DNA from: JANOSH01 sp031415695
Lineage (GTDB): Bacteria > Actinomycetota > Acidimicrobiia > Acidimicrobiales > Ilumatobacteraceae
Direction of reading: 5' to 3'
Length of the DNA: 64,000 nt
Assembly: GCA_031415695.1 (NCBI GenBank)
Contig: JANOSH010000021.1
Span: 1-64,000, forward strand
A program made the translations under genes and the position numbers. Shown one piece after another: positions 25,711 through 34,236 of this stretch. The notes beneath the pieces were generated by a model. That model was not told the DNA's origin. It made no database searches and saw only the letters and a program-made list of their open reading frames with translations. Each line of letters begins with the position of its first letter. The stretch's first letter is position 1.

Positions 25711-26883
25711 ATGCGCGAAGCAGTATTCGTCTCGTACGCCCGCACGGGTCTGGCCAAGTCGGCTCGTGGCGGCTTCAACATGACGCCAGCTATGACCATG
25801 GCGGCTCATGCCATCCAGCACGCGGTTGCGAAGTCCGGTATCGACCCGGCGGCCGTAGAAGACGTGTACCTCGGCAACGGCGCTCACGGCGCAGGCAACC
25901 TTGCCCGTCTCGCCGGGCTGCTCGCCGGACTTCCGGTAACGACGGGCGGTTCGACTGTGCAGCGTCATTGCTCGTCGGGTCTCAACTCCATTGCGTTAGC
26001 GGCCAATTACATCAAGCAAGACGGCGCCGATGTAGTTGTCGCTGGTGGGGTCGAGTCGATCACGATGCCGAGCCCGGGAATGGGCGGCGCTGCCAACATG
26101 GACCCTGCGCTTCCCGAGATGTATCCGGCTATCTATATGGCCATGATCGAAACGGCCGACATTGTCGCCGAGCGTTACGGGGTCAGCCGTGAGGCTCAGG
26201 ACATCTACTCGGCTGAATCGCAGCGTCGAATGGCTGTAGCGCAATCGCGCGGGTTGTTCGAGGACGAGATCGTGCCGATGGCTACCAAGATGAAGCTGGT
26301 GAACAAGGAAACCAAAGAGGAGAGCATCGTCGACGTGGTCGTCGATCGCGACGAATGCAACCGCGTCGACACCACGCTCGAGGGGCTGTCCAAACTCGGT
26401 CCCGTACGGGGCCCGGGTAACTACGTCACGGCTGGTAACGCCAGCCAGCTTTCCGACGGCGCCGCCGCGGTTGTCATGATGGAAGCCAAAGAAGCCGAGC
26501 GTCGAGGTCTGAATGCCATGGGTGCGTTCAAGGGCTGGGCCGTTGCTGGTTGCGAGCCTGACGAAATGGGTATCGGCCCGGTCTTTGCTGTCCCGCGCCT
26601 GTTGGCCCGCCATGGTCTCACTGTCGATGACATCGACATCTGGGAACTCAACGAGGCGTTTGCGAGCCAGTGCCTGTATGCCCGCGACACGCTCGGTATC
26701 GACCCGGAGAAGTACAACGTAAACGGCGGTTCCATCGCCGTTGGTCACCCCTTCGGCATGACTGGAACTCGTTGTGCTGGCCACATTCTGCAAGAGGGTA
26801 AGCGTCGCGGGGCCAAGTGGGGCGTTGTAACGATGTGCATTGGTGGCGGCCAGGGTGCAGCCGGTTTGATCGAGATCTACTAA
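25711..26883 (+). CDS. Acetyl-CoA acetyltransferase (thiolase)
   Basis: 390 aa. The nucleophilic Cys lies in TVQRHCSSGLNS, the catalytic His in GGSIAVGHPFGMTG and the second Cys in VTMCIGGGQGAAG. ELNEAFASQ is also present. Degradative and biosynthetic thiolases cannot be told apart here. It is divergent from the F420-type gene across 80 bp. Confidence 0.93.
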   Translation: MREAVFVSYARTGLAKSARGGFNMTPAMTMAAHAIQHAVAKSGIDPAAVEDVYLGNGAHGAGNLARLAGLLAGLPVTTGGSTVQRHCSSGLNSIALAANYIKQDGADVVVAGGVESITMPSPGMGGAANMDPALPEMYPAIYMAMIETADIVAERYGVSREAQDIYSAESQRRMAVAQSRGLFEDEIVPMATKMKLVNKETKEESIVDVVVDRDECNRVDTTLEGLSKLGPVRGPGNYVTAGNASQLSDGAAAVVMMEAKEAERRGLNAMGAFKGWAVAGCEPDEMGIGPVFAVPRLLARHGLTVDDIDIWELNEAFASQCLYARDTLGIDPEKYNVNGGSIAVGHPFGMTGTRCAGHILQEGKRRGAKWGVVTMCIGGGQGAAGLIEIY

Positions 26884-26896
26884 CCCCGCATCCGAA

Positions 26897-26951
26897 CTTG
26901 TGAGGTTATGGCGGGCCACGTCCGCCTGTTGTTTCGCCATAACCTCACGAG
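26897..26951. repeat. Inverted repeat between thiolase and methyltransferase genes
   Basis: GTGAGGTTATGGCG at 26900-26913 and its exact reverse complement at 26935-26948 flank a 21-nt loop. One more G-T/AT set extends the stem at the base. There is no T-tract. It starts 17 bp after the thiolase stop and ends 26 bp before the next start, so it could be an mRNA structure, attenuator or terminator. Confidence 0.5.
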
Positions 26952-26976
26952 ATAAGCGGAACTGGAGACTTGTTGA

Positions 26977-27936
26977 ATGCCTGAACAAGAGACGTGGTTA
27001 GCGACGATCGATGCGACCACTATGACGGGCCTCGAGATTGGACCGTTGAACAAGCCTCGGTTTTCCAAGGCCGAGTATCGGGTCAAGTATGTAGACCACG
27101 CTCATCGTGAAGATCTGGTTGCCTCGTACACCGACAATGCAGGGATGTCTACGGAACTCGACAACATCGTCGACGTCGACTATGTGTGGGATGGACTCAC
27201 CTCGTTGCTGACGAGTGTTGGCCCCGACGCCCCGTTCGACTTTGTGTTCGCATCGCACGTGGTTGAGCATGTGCCGAATCTTGTGGGATGGCTGCGAGAG
27301 GTCGGCGAGGTGCTGGCCCATGGAGGCCGACTGTATTTGGCCATCCCCGACAAGCGGCTGTGTTTCGACGTGAACCGGGCCGTGAGCGGCATGAGCGATG
27401 TGATGGATGCGTACCTTCGAGGTTTGCGTGCTCCGAGCCATCGCCAGATCTGGGACTTTCATTCGAACATGATCGCTGTCGACCCGGCCGCTATGTGGGC
27501 GGGAACCGTGAACTACGACGGCCAACTGCGCACCGACCTTGAACCCGACCAATGGGCGCTGGAATTGTGCGAGCGCAGCAATCAGCCGGGCGAATATGTC
27601 GACAGTCACTGTTGGGTGTTTACGCCGACCTCGTTCCTGCGGCTGTATCAACGACTGGTATCGCTCGATTTGGTCGACTATTCGATCGCCGCGTTCGTAC
27701 CGTCGCAACCAGGCACAATCGAGTTTCGTGTGGTGCTCGAAAAGCTCCCCGAATCCCTTTCCGGTGCGCCGCGTCGGGCCGCGCAACTGGCCTCGGTGCC
27801 GCAGTTCGACGACATCGTGCCGCCCCCACCGTCACTTGGCGGAGATGGTACGGTCGTGAAGTTGAGTACCAAAGAGGTTGCGTTCATCATGCGCAAACGC
27901 CGACTGTTCGAAGCCGTTCGCCGACGTGTCTCGTGA
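26977..27936 (+). CDS. SAM-dependent methyltransferase-like protein
   Basis: 319 aa. It has the reduced methyltransferase core of glycan/methyl-transfer proteins: LEIGPLNKPRFSK replaces motif I, VKYVDHAHREDL follows, and FDFVFASHVVEHVPNLVGWLREVGEVLAHGGRLYLAIPDK is the motif IV-VI region. The C-terminal third (RRAAQLASVPQFDD, RKRRLFEAVRRRV) is basic. Related proteins sit in cell-surface glycan clusters, but no glycan cluster surrounds this one. Confidence 0.75.
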   Translation: MPEQETWLATIDATTMTGLEIGPLNKPRFSKAEYRVKYVDHAHREDLVASYTDNAGMSTELDNIVDVDYVWDGLTSLLTSVGPDAPFDFVFASHVVEHVPNLVGWLREVGEVLAHGGRLYLAIPDKRLCFDVNRAVSGMSDVMDAYLRGLRAPSHRQIWDFHSNMIAVDPAAMWAGTVNYDGQLRTDLEPDQWALELCERSNQPGEYVDSHCWVFTPTSFLRLYQRLVSLDLVDYSIAAFVPSQPGTIEFRVVLEKLPESLSGAPRRAAQLASVPQFDDIVPPPPSLGGDGTVVKLSTKEVAFIMRKRRLFEAVRRRVS

Positions 27937-28016
27937 TCGATCTGTCGTACTTGAGCTGATCGAAAATAGCAGAAATCCGCTTGTCATTGTTATAACGGTG
28001 TGCTTACGATACGCCG

Positions 28017-28277
28017 ATGCAGACAGCATTGCGCAAGATGGGCAACTCGACCGGGATGATTCTTCCGAAACCAATTCTGAAGGCGCTCGGCGTGGAAACC
28101 GGCACAGCAATGGACATAGTTGTCGAGGACGGTCGGGTGATTGCAACGCCTATCAAGCGGGGCGTGCGTGAAGGATGGGAGGAGGACGCGAAACGACTGG
28201 GTGCTGAGTCAATCGACGCAGATTCCGAAGCGTGGCTGGTGTTCGACAATCTCGGCGGTGATGAGCTTCGATGGTGA
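28017..28277 (+). CDS. mazE: MazE/AbrB-type antitoxin
   Basis: 86 aa. The N terminus (LRKMGNSTGMILPKPILKALGVETGTAMDIVVEDG) is a SpoVT/AbrB swapped-hairpin DNA-binding domain. The acidic C terminus (WEEDAKRLGAESIDADSEAW) would wrap the toxin. It overlaps mazF by 7 bp, so the two are translated together, and the complex should repress its own promoter. Confidence 0.88.
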   Translation: MQTALRKMGNSTGMILPKPILKALGVETGTAMDIVVEDGRVIATPIKRGVREGWEEDAKRLGAESIDADSEAWLVFDNLGGDELRW

Positions 28278-28603
28278 AACGTACGGCGGTACGTGGTGAG
28301 GTGTGGCTCGTGTCGCTCGACCCGACCGTTGGCCGAGAGATTCGCAAGACCAGACCATGCATGATCGTGTCGCCCGACGAAATGAACCGCTTTCTTGCCA
28401 CCGTGACAGCGGTGCCGCTCACGAGTGGCAGCGCTAACGCCAGCTTTCGCGTGCCTGTCGAGTTCAAAGGCGTTGTTGGATTTCTGCTTTGCGACCAAAT
28501 GCGAACGTTGGACCGATCGCGACTGGTCAAACGTCTCGGGACGGTTCAAACCCCGACCCTAATGGCCACGTTGGCGGTGCTTCGCGACATGTTCACCGAA
28601 TGA
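28271..28603 (+). CDS. mazF: MazF-type endoribonuclease toxin
   Basis: 110 aa, full length for the family. VRGEVWLVSLDPTVGREIRKTRPCMIVSPDEMN carries the RP-V motif with the catalytic Arg, VTAVPLTSG follows, and FLLCDQMRTLDRSRLVKRLG holds the C-terminal DQ-R motif. This is the intact counterpart of the broken MazF-like gene near 2.2 kb. Confidence 0.9.
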   Translation: MVKRTAVRGEVWLVSLDPTVGREIRKTRPCMIVSPDEMNRFLATVTAVPLTSGSANASFRVPVEFKGVVGFLLCDQMRTLDRSRLVKRLGTVQTPTLMATLAVLRDMFTE

Positions 28604-28624
28604 GTGGACATGTGCTGCGAGCGA

Positions 28625-29932
28625 TCATCGGTTTGTGGCGGCGAGCCACCCACCGGTGCGAAAGTGTCGATGCTGAATGGCAGCGCGGGCGAACATCCAC
28701 AGTGCGATGGCTGCCCACAGTGTGTAGAGGCCGACGGACGGTTTCAGTATCGTTACCAGCCAGAGGGGCAAGAACACAGCCAACGCACCGAGCGTGCCTT
28801 TGACCAGATAGTTGTAGTCCGATGTCCCCTGGTAGATGCCGTCGTACAAGAACGCAACGGCCCCGGGCACACACAAAATACCGAGCAGAACAAGCGCCCG
28901 ACTCGCGACGGATTGCACCTGGCCGTCGGGCGAGAAAAGGCGTGGGAGCCACGCGGCCGCCGTAAGTACGACAACGCCAACGATGCTGCCGAAGAAGACG
29001 GCGATCCGCAGGAGTCGTTCGATCGTGCGCGTTGCGTCGACGCTGTCGTTTGCCCCGAGGCTTTCGGCCACAAGTACCTGGCCAGCGAGTGCAAGCGCGT
29101 CGAGGGCAAGGGCCAAGAAAATGAACAGCTGGTAGGTGATCTGGTGGGCGGCGGCCTCGACGTCGCCCATACGGGTTGCCGCTGCAGTTGCGCACGCAAA
29201 CGCCCCTGCGATTCCGAGCGTCCGCATGGCGAGGCGCATGCCATCGTGCACAACTGTCCTCATACGAGCGAGGTTCGCACGACCGCGAACACGCCGACGC
29301 ACCCGCATCGTGATGAAGATGGAAGCGGTTATCAGCTGTGCGATAAACGTTCCCCAAGCCGAACCTCGTAGCCCCCAGCCGAGGCCATGTACGAACCAGA
29401 GTTCCAGGATCACGTTGGCGATATTGGCGACCGCCACGATCGCTAGTGAACGGCTGGTGCGGTCCCGGCCCTGCAGGTCACCGTGACCAACCATGGCCAA
29501 GAACAGCAGCGGGAACCCGAGCGCGCCGATGCGCAGGTACGAAACGGCGCCGTTCAACACGTCACCCCGGGCGCTCAGCAGCCAAGCCAATGGTCGCGCC
29601 AGAGTCACGACGACGATGCTCAGGACGATACCAAAGGCGATGGCAAGTGCATTGGCGTCGGCGAGGGTGCGCGCTTGTCCTTCGTCGTCGCCGGCGCCGC
29701 GCAATTGGGCGATGCGTGTGACGGTGGTGCCTTGGAGGAAAGCGAACAGCCAGGTGAGCGGGATAAGCACGCCGTACGCCACGCCGAGCGAAGCAAGGGC
29801 AGAGCGCGACAGGTGACCAATGATGACGGTGTCGGCTAACCCGTACAGCGGTTCAGCTGCCAACGCGCCGACCGCAGGTATGGCGATACGCGCTATCCGT
29901 CCCCCAATTCGTGATTCCTCGATCGTGGGCAT
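28625..29932 (-). CDS. MATE family efflux protein (DinF-like)
   Basis: 435 aa with twelve membrane segments in two six-helix halves. N-terminal IARIAIPAVGALAAEPLYGLADTVIIGHL is the usual first MATE helix pair, and VEAAAHQITYQLFIFLALALDALALAGQVLVAESLG is the start of the second half. DinF-branch transporters export organic cations or bile-acid-like compounds; the substrate is not predictable here. It ends 22 bp after the MazF stop, convergent. Confidence 0.9.
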   Translation of the reverse strand: MPTIEESRIGGRIARIAIPAVGALAAEPLYGLADTVIIGHLSRSALASLGVAYGVLIPLTWLFAFLQGTTVTRIAQLRGAGDDEGQARTLADANALAIAFGIVLSIVVVTLARPLAWLLSARGDVLNGAVSYLRIGALGFPLLFLAMVGHGDLQGRDRTSRSLAIVAVANIANVILELWFVHGLGWGLRGSAWGTFIAQLITASIFITMRVRRRVRGRANLARMRTVVHDGMRLAMRTLGIAGAFACATAAATRMGDVEAAAHQITYQLFIFLALALDALALAGQVLVAESLGANDSVDATRTIERLLRIAVFFGSIVGVVVLTAAAWLPRLFSPDGQVQSVASRALVLLGILCVPGAVAFLYDGIYQGTSDYNYLVKGTLGALAVFLPLWLVTILKPSVGLYTLWAAIALWMFARAAIQHRHFRTGGWLAATNR

Positions 29933-30104
29933 TGGGGCGACGTTAGCTACCTGGCTTGGCAGCCGGGCACTTGATTAGTGCGCGAGGTGATCGAAGAGCG
30001 TGCCGACCGACGGCGGGTTGTCGACCGACTGCATGTATCCGTGGTGTGCTGCGATTGGTTCGTCGAAGGCGGTGTCGGTGTAGCAGTAAAGACGTCTCGC
30101 GACG

Positions 30105-30557
30105 ATGGCGTCGGCCACCAGATCGGCGACCGTCGCTCAAGAGTCGGCCGGCACGTTGTCCTGGTTTGCCCTCATCGGACAGCTGCTTGATGTCATGGAC
30201 AGCGGTGGACTGTTGTGCTTCGATGAGCTTGACGCGACGCTGCATCCGGCCCTAGTGGCTGAGGTGGTCAGCCTCTTTCAGAGCCCAAAGACGAACCCCG
30301 AGGGCGCGCAGCTCCTTGCTGCCTGCCACGACACCACCGTCCTGTCGAACTCGACCGAGAACCATCTGCACCGCGATCAGGTGTGGCTCACCGAGAAGAA
30401 CGACCAAGGCGCTACGTCGCTTGGGCAGCTGAGCGACTACCGAGTCCGCGCCGATCAGAATCTTGAGACGAGCTACCGTCAGGGACGGTTCGGTGCTGTG
30501 CCTCTCGTCAGCGCCAATCACTTGGCGTCCGCGCTCACCTCTGTGACTGTCGCCTAA
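30105..30557 (+). pseudogene. C-terminal fragment of a RloA/AbiLii-like AAA ATPase
   Basis: The frame codes only the end of an ABC/AAA15-type ATPase: signature-like QESAGTLSWFALIG, Walker B and D-loop SGGLLCFDELDATLHPALVAEVV, switch His in AACHDTTVLS, and the family tail DQVWLTEKNDQGATSLGQLSDY ... YRQGRFGAVPL. The Walker A half (about 250-300 residues) is absent; the 170 bp upstream to the MATE gene hold no in-frame match. The order ATPase then RloB, and the 1-bp stop/start overlap at 30557, are typical of RloA-RloB pairs. Confidence 0.65.
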
Positions 30558-31139
30558 TGGCTCGGCGTTCATCGCCCGATCGTCATCCGTTTCAACGCCG
30601 AGGGCCTACCCGAGACATGCGGCAACGATTTCTCATTGTCTGCGAAGGGCGAGGCAGAAGCCATCCACTTCGACGGGCTGAAACGACATTGCGGGGAGCT
30701 CTTACGCCATGGCATCGTTTTGAACGCCGACCAAGCTAACGCCCTCCGGGATGGAAACCCGCAGCGGTTCGTCCTAGCAACGCAGTCCGACGATATCGAC
30801 GACCAGACCGAGCGCCGACGTGTGGTCGAGAATTCGCCGCACCTGCCGATGCGAGGAACGTGGGAATATCGGGTCGTGCCGATGACGGAGTTTCTCGGTC
30901 TCGCCACAGCGAAAGGAACGGCCGGTCGTATGGAGATAGCCTTAAACGACCTAGCGATCCAGGGTTGGGAGCTTGTGGCGACTTCAGAGCGCGATTCCCG
31001 ATGGCTTGGCGGCGAGACAGTCCTCCTGACCTTGCGCCGTTTTGTGGTCACGGAACACATGCTTGCTGAGCGTTTCCGAGCCGAGGAGCGAATCCGACGC
31101 CAGGTCGTCGCCGAGCTCGATACAGATCGCATCGCCTAG
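30557..31139 (+). pseudogene. Frameshifted RloB-like gene joined to a DUF4177-like end
   Basis: From ATG 30557 the product has a RloB N terminus (RRGPTRDMRQRFLIVCEG), which then shifts near 30655 into the frame EAEAIHFDGLKRHCGELL. The rest of RloB is missing. In the same frame, from an ATG at 30849, begins a second module GTWEYRVVPMTEFLG ... NDLAIQGWELVATSE ... LLTLRRFV that resembles DUF4177, about 96 aa, which could be an independent short gene. A hairpin follows at 31174-31190. Confidence 0.55.
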
Positions 31140-31173
31140 GCGGGACGGCATGGCCCGGAGCTTTCGCGCAGTA

Positions 31174-31190
31174 GCGCGCTGTCAGCGCGC
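31174..31190. terminator. GC-rich hairpin after the RloB-like remnant
   Basis: GCGCGCT, loop GTC, AGCGCGC form a perfect 7-bp stem 35 bp after the last stop. It lies between convergent genes and has no T-run. Confidence 0.4.
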
Positions 31191-31234
31191 CTATGCGCGT
31201 AACCTGCCCCGCTCGGGCGCACGATCAAACGGGT

Positions 31235-31990
31235 TCAATCCGCGAACAGCTGATGGGCGGCGTTTAGGGATTCGACGGCATCGCCACGGGGCAGGAACTC
31301 GTGTCCGACCCAGCCGGAGTAGTTCTTCGCTCGCAGTAACCCCGCCACGGCGCGCCAGTTCGTCTCCTGGTGATCATCGAGTTCGCGTCGGCCAGGGACT
31401 CCACCGGTGTGGATGTGTCCGATCAGGTCGATGTTCGATGCGATCGTGTTGAGGAGGTCACCTTCCATCGTTTGCATGTGGTAGCAGTCATACAAAACGC
31501 GAACGGCTGGCGAATCGATGCGGCGGATGACCTCGAAGGCGAACGCGCTGTTGTCGCATTGATGGTCGGGATGGTCGACCTTGCTGTTCAAAAGCTCGAG
31601 CCAGAGCGCAACGCCAGCCGATGCGGCCTCGTCGGTCAGTGCTGCGAGCCCGTTGGTCGTTGCGTCGATGCCTTCTTGATGTGTCCGGTCGGCTCGCTTC
31701 CCGGCGAATACGATTACTGCGCCGACACCGTTGTCGTGCGCATCGGCGATCTGGCGGCGAATGGCGTCGCGAAGTTCAGGGTGAAGCCGGTAGTCATTGA
31801 ACCCGTGGTCGATGTCATGGCCCGTTATCGAGACCAGCGAGAGCCCGAGGTCACGCGCCATTGGATAGAGGTTCGCGTCGAGCATTTCGACCCCGGCGAT
31901 GCCACAGTCCGCTGCCGCGGCGAGAAGTTCCCGGTCACTGCGCTGCTTGTCGGCAGCTCGGAATGCCCACCATGCAAAGGACTGTCGCAT
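31235..31990 (-). CDS. Hydroxypyruvate isomerase/sugar-phosphate isomerase-like TIM barrel
   Basis: 251 aa from ATG at 31990. Xylose-isomerase-like AP endonuclease-2 fold: GIAGVEMLDANLYPMARDLGLSL, NGVGAVIVFAGKR, GVALWLELLNSKVDHPDHQCDN, VRVLYDCYHMQTMEGDL, IGHIHTGGVPGRRELDD and SGWVGHEFLP. The E/D/H set for a divalent metal is present. GVPGR and the ExLN...H motif favour the Hyi branch. It is followed on the minus strand side by a broken dioxygenase gene upstream, so a former two-gene unit is likely. Confidence 0.8.
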   Translation of the reverse strand: MRQSFAWWAFRAADKQRSDRELLAAAADCGIAGVEMLDANLYPMARDLGLSLVSITGHDIDHGFNDYRLHPELRDAIRRQIADAHDNGVGAVIVFAGKRADRTHQEGIDATTNGLAALTDEAASAGVALWLELLNSKVDHPDHQCDNSAFAFEVIRRIDSPAVRVLYDCYHMQTMEGDLLNTIASNIDLIGHIHTGGVPGRRELDDHQETNWRAVAGLLRAKNYSGWVGHEFLPRGDAVESLNAAHQLFAD

Positions 31991-31992
31991 GG

Positions 31993-32486
31993 CTACCGTC
32001 CCAGCGCGGCGCGCATAGCGAGTTCGACCGGCGCGACGTCGGAGCGGGTATAGTCGAAGCCGCCGAGCCACTCGCCTTCGACGTGGTGGATGCACGGTTG
32101 ACCAATGACCCTCGGTGTGGTTCCCCGATGCGGCCACGACGCCGCGTGCACGAGGAACGGATGGCAGATGAAAACGTCACCGGCGCGTCCGGTGGCTGCA
32201 ACGACGGGGCGTTCAAGCACCTCGGGCGCATGCTTTGCCGGGAAGAACGTGACACCGTCGTCGCTCACATCGATGAGGCTGCGGGCGACATCGTGATGTG
32301 ATCGGATACGGATACGGGTTGGGGCATCGCCGTGCCCAATGTCGGTGAACAGCATGAGTAGCAGCAACGCACGCCCTCTGGACACGAAGTTGACCCGGTA
32401 GAACGGCGGGTCGCTTGGGCTAGGTGGAGGTAGCCGTCGCGCACGAACTGATCGATCTGGGTCGAGGACAAGCTAGAGGTCGTCAC
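31993..32486 (-). pseudogene. Phytanoyl-CoA dioxygenase-like gene with internal deletion
   Basis: ATG at 32486 begins LSSTQIDQFVRDGYLHLAQA, a PhyH N terminus. At about 32417 the sequence jumps into another frame (DPPFYRVNFVSRG) and continues to the C-terminal half (LLMLFTDIGHGDAPTRIR, GDVFICHPFLVHAA with the distal His, RGTTPRVIG with the 2OG Arg). About 100 residues between, where the H-x-D iron ligands normally lie, are missing. So the gene has both a deletion and a frameshift and cannot give an active enzyme. It ends 3 bp from the isomerase start. Confidence 0.7.
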
Positions 32487-32501
32487 GACGACGGTAGGCC
32501 C

Positions 32502-32915
32502 TCAGTCGGCCGCAGGACAGCAGACTTCGAGTTCCATGCCGTCGGGATCGCGAAAGAACAGGGAATACTCCGACCCAAGAAGCTGAATATCCCCCACCTC
32601 TTGGGCGCCAGCGTCGATGAGACGCTGCCTGGCTGCCTCGAGGGTCGCTCGCGAGTCGACCGCGAGTGCGTAGTGGTCGATGGCACCGCGGCCGCCCTGA
32701 CGACGACGTTCGCCGACAATCTCGGCGGCGGGAACCTCGAAGACGTTCAGCGCCGCTCCGCCGCCGAGGTCGAGGATCTTCATCCATGGGTGATCGTCGC
32801 GCTTGGCCACTTCGAACGTGACGGTCGCATCGAAGGCATGCTCATAGAACGCGACCGTTCGGTCCATGCTCGTCGTGAGCGTCGCTACATGATTGAACCC
32901 TGAGGTGAGTGGCAT
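32502..32915 (-). CDS. VOC/glyoxalase-fold protein
   Basis: 137 aa with two beta-alpha-beta-beta-beta modules: FNHVATLTTSMDRTVAFYEHAF at the start and DHYALAVDSRATLEAARQRL ... SLFFRDPDGMELEVCCP at the end. Candidate metal ligands His (NHVA), His (DHYA) and Glu (LEVCC) are present. This is the layout of extradiol dioxygenase/glyoxalase-like proteins; substrate unknown. Confidence 0.82.
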   Translation of the reverse strand: MPLTSGFNHVATLTTSMDRTVAFYEHAFDATVTFEVAKRDDHPWMKILDLGGGAALNVFEVPAAEIVGERRRQGGRGAIDHYALAVDSRATLEAARQRLIDAGAQEVGDIQLLGSEYSLFFRDPDGMELEVCCPAAD

Positions 32916-32980
32916 GGAGTCACGATATGCGAATCTGTCACGCGACTACTACGAACCCGTGGTAGCCCGGCTGCAGGCAA

Positions 32981-34117
32981 TCAGGAAACGACAGTGATTA
33001 GGACTTCGGGTGAGAGGTAACCGGGTGGCGAGTCCTGATCGAACTGGTTCGAGTTGAGAGGTACCCGGAGCCCGTATGTGCCGGGTGGGACGGCCGAGCC
33101 TGCTTGGCCGTCGCAGCGAGCGAGGCCGATGACGAAGGGAATCGACTTCTCGGTTCCTGGCGCGATGTCGTAGGTGATGAGCGGCAACGTCATCGCACCT
33201 GCGAACCTTCCGACCACTTCGAGCGTGCCGGGCCGAACGACGTAGCCAATCAGGCTGGACCCAGTGGCGATCGAGAAGGTGGTGCCGCCCTCGTTTCGAA
33301 CGACGAGCTGGCCAGTAACATTGTCGGAGGCGCGAATCGTTGACGACGTTGGGCGCGCCAAGAGCTTGAGCCCCGAGGCCGCCGGATCACGGTTGTTCAG
33401 CGGCGGACAAGCGGGTGTAACAGCCTGCTCGCCGCAGCCTTTGGGCACGTACGGCATGCCGGCGATCTCGATCTGGGCGAGCGATCCCCATCGCTCCAAA
33501 TATTGGGCTGCAAGCGATTCGTTGCCCGGCGTGAGTTCGAAGAAGACTGCTTCGGAACCCAGCTGGCCCGGTGACACGCCCGACGAGAAGCCGCTGAAGG
33601 CTGTCGGGTGAGCCTTTGTCTCGGCGAGTAGTTCCGTCTGTATGCGTGCTATGTCGGCCGGGGTGTGATCGACGGCTGTGACTAATAGCCGATCGGGGTG
33701 CGCCACAAGCGTGCGGAGCGCAGCCTCATGCTCGGCGAGGTTGGCAGCGATGCGTGCCTCGAGTTTCGTCGGGATTGTGTCTGTGAAGCGCGGGTCGAAG
33801 GCATCGCCCAGGTGTGCCTGGAGGTAGTTGCGAAGCTTGTCGAGGTCGTCAAAGAGTTCGCCCTGGCTCGTTGACATTTGATTGAGTTCAGCCTCGCTCA
33901 TGGCCCGCGGCAGCACGCGACGAGCCGGGCAGTTTGGTGGGCGAGGGGCGGAGTCGACCGTGGGGCTCGACGACGTGGCAGCGATGGCCGTCGTGGTGGA
34001 GGGAGCGACCTCGGTAGTTGCCCGAGTTGTTGGCACGCTTCCCGTACGGATCTGCCCCGAGCCACACGCCGTCAACAAGACTGCCGCGGCTGCGGCTGCG
34101 GCTCGCACAATCCTCAT
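32981..34117 (-). CDS. Lipoprotein of unknown function
   Basis: 378 aa from ATG at 34117. Lipobox AVLLTAC, then a Thr/Ser-rich linker (TTRATTEVAPSTTT). A helical region (ELFDDLDKLRNYLQAHLGD, LEARIAANLAEHEAALRTLV) precedes a beta-rich C-terminal domain (NVTGQLVVRNEGGTTFSI, GTYGLRVPLNSNQF) resembling a BsuPI/intracellular-proteinase-inhibitor-like immunoglobulin fold. This is an inference from pattern only. Confidence 0.6.
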   Translation of the reverse strand: MRIVRAAAAAAAVLLTACGSGQIRTGSVPTTRATTEVAPSTTTAIAATSSSPTVDSAPRPPNCPARRVLPRAMSEAELNQMSTSQGELFDDLDKLRNYLQAHLGDAFDPRFTDTIPTKLEARIAANLAEHEAALRTLVAHPDRLLVTAVDHTPADIARIQTELLAETKAHPTAFSGFSSGVSPGQLGSEAVFFELTPGNESLAAQYLERWGSLAQIEIAGMPYVPKGCGEQAVTPACPPLNNRDPAASGLKLLARPTSSTIRASDNVTGQLVVRNEGGTTFSIATGSSLIGYVVRPGTLEVVGRFAGAMTLPLITYDIAPGTEKSIPFVIGLARCDGQAGSAVPPGTYGLRVPLNSNQFDQDSPPGYLSPEVLITVVS

Positions 34118-34236
34118 CTCCCAATTGTCGCACGGCTGCATCGGCCGTTAGCCGCGCCGGTAAACGCCGATGCCCGGCCGTTGGCCCGGCCGTAGGGTCC
34201 TCGATCTCACCACCAAGAACTCGCCACGATGGTTCA

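Noticed and set aside
31150..31210. GCGC-rich short repeats as a possible CRISPR or array
   Set aside because: They make one simple hairpin; no repeat-spacer periodicity is present here or elsewhere in the window.
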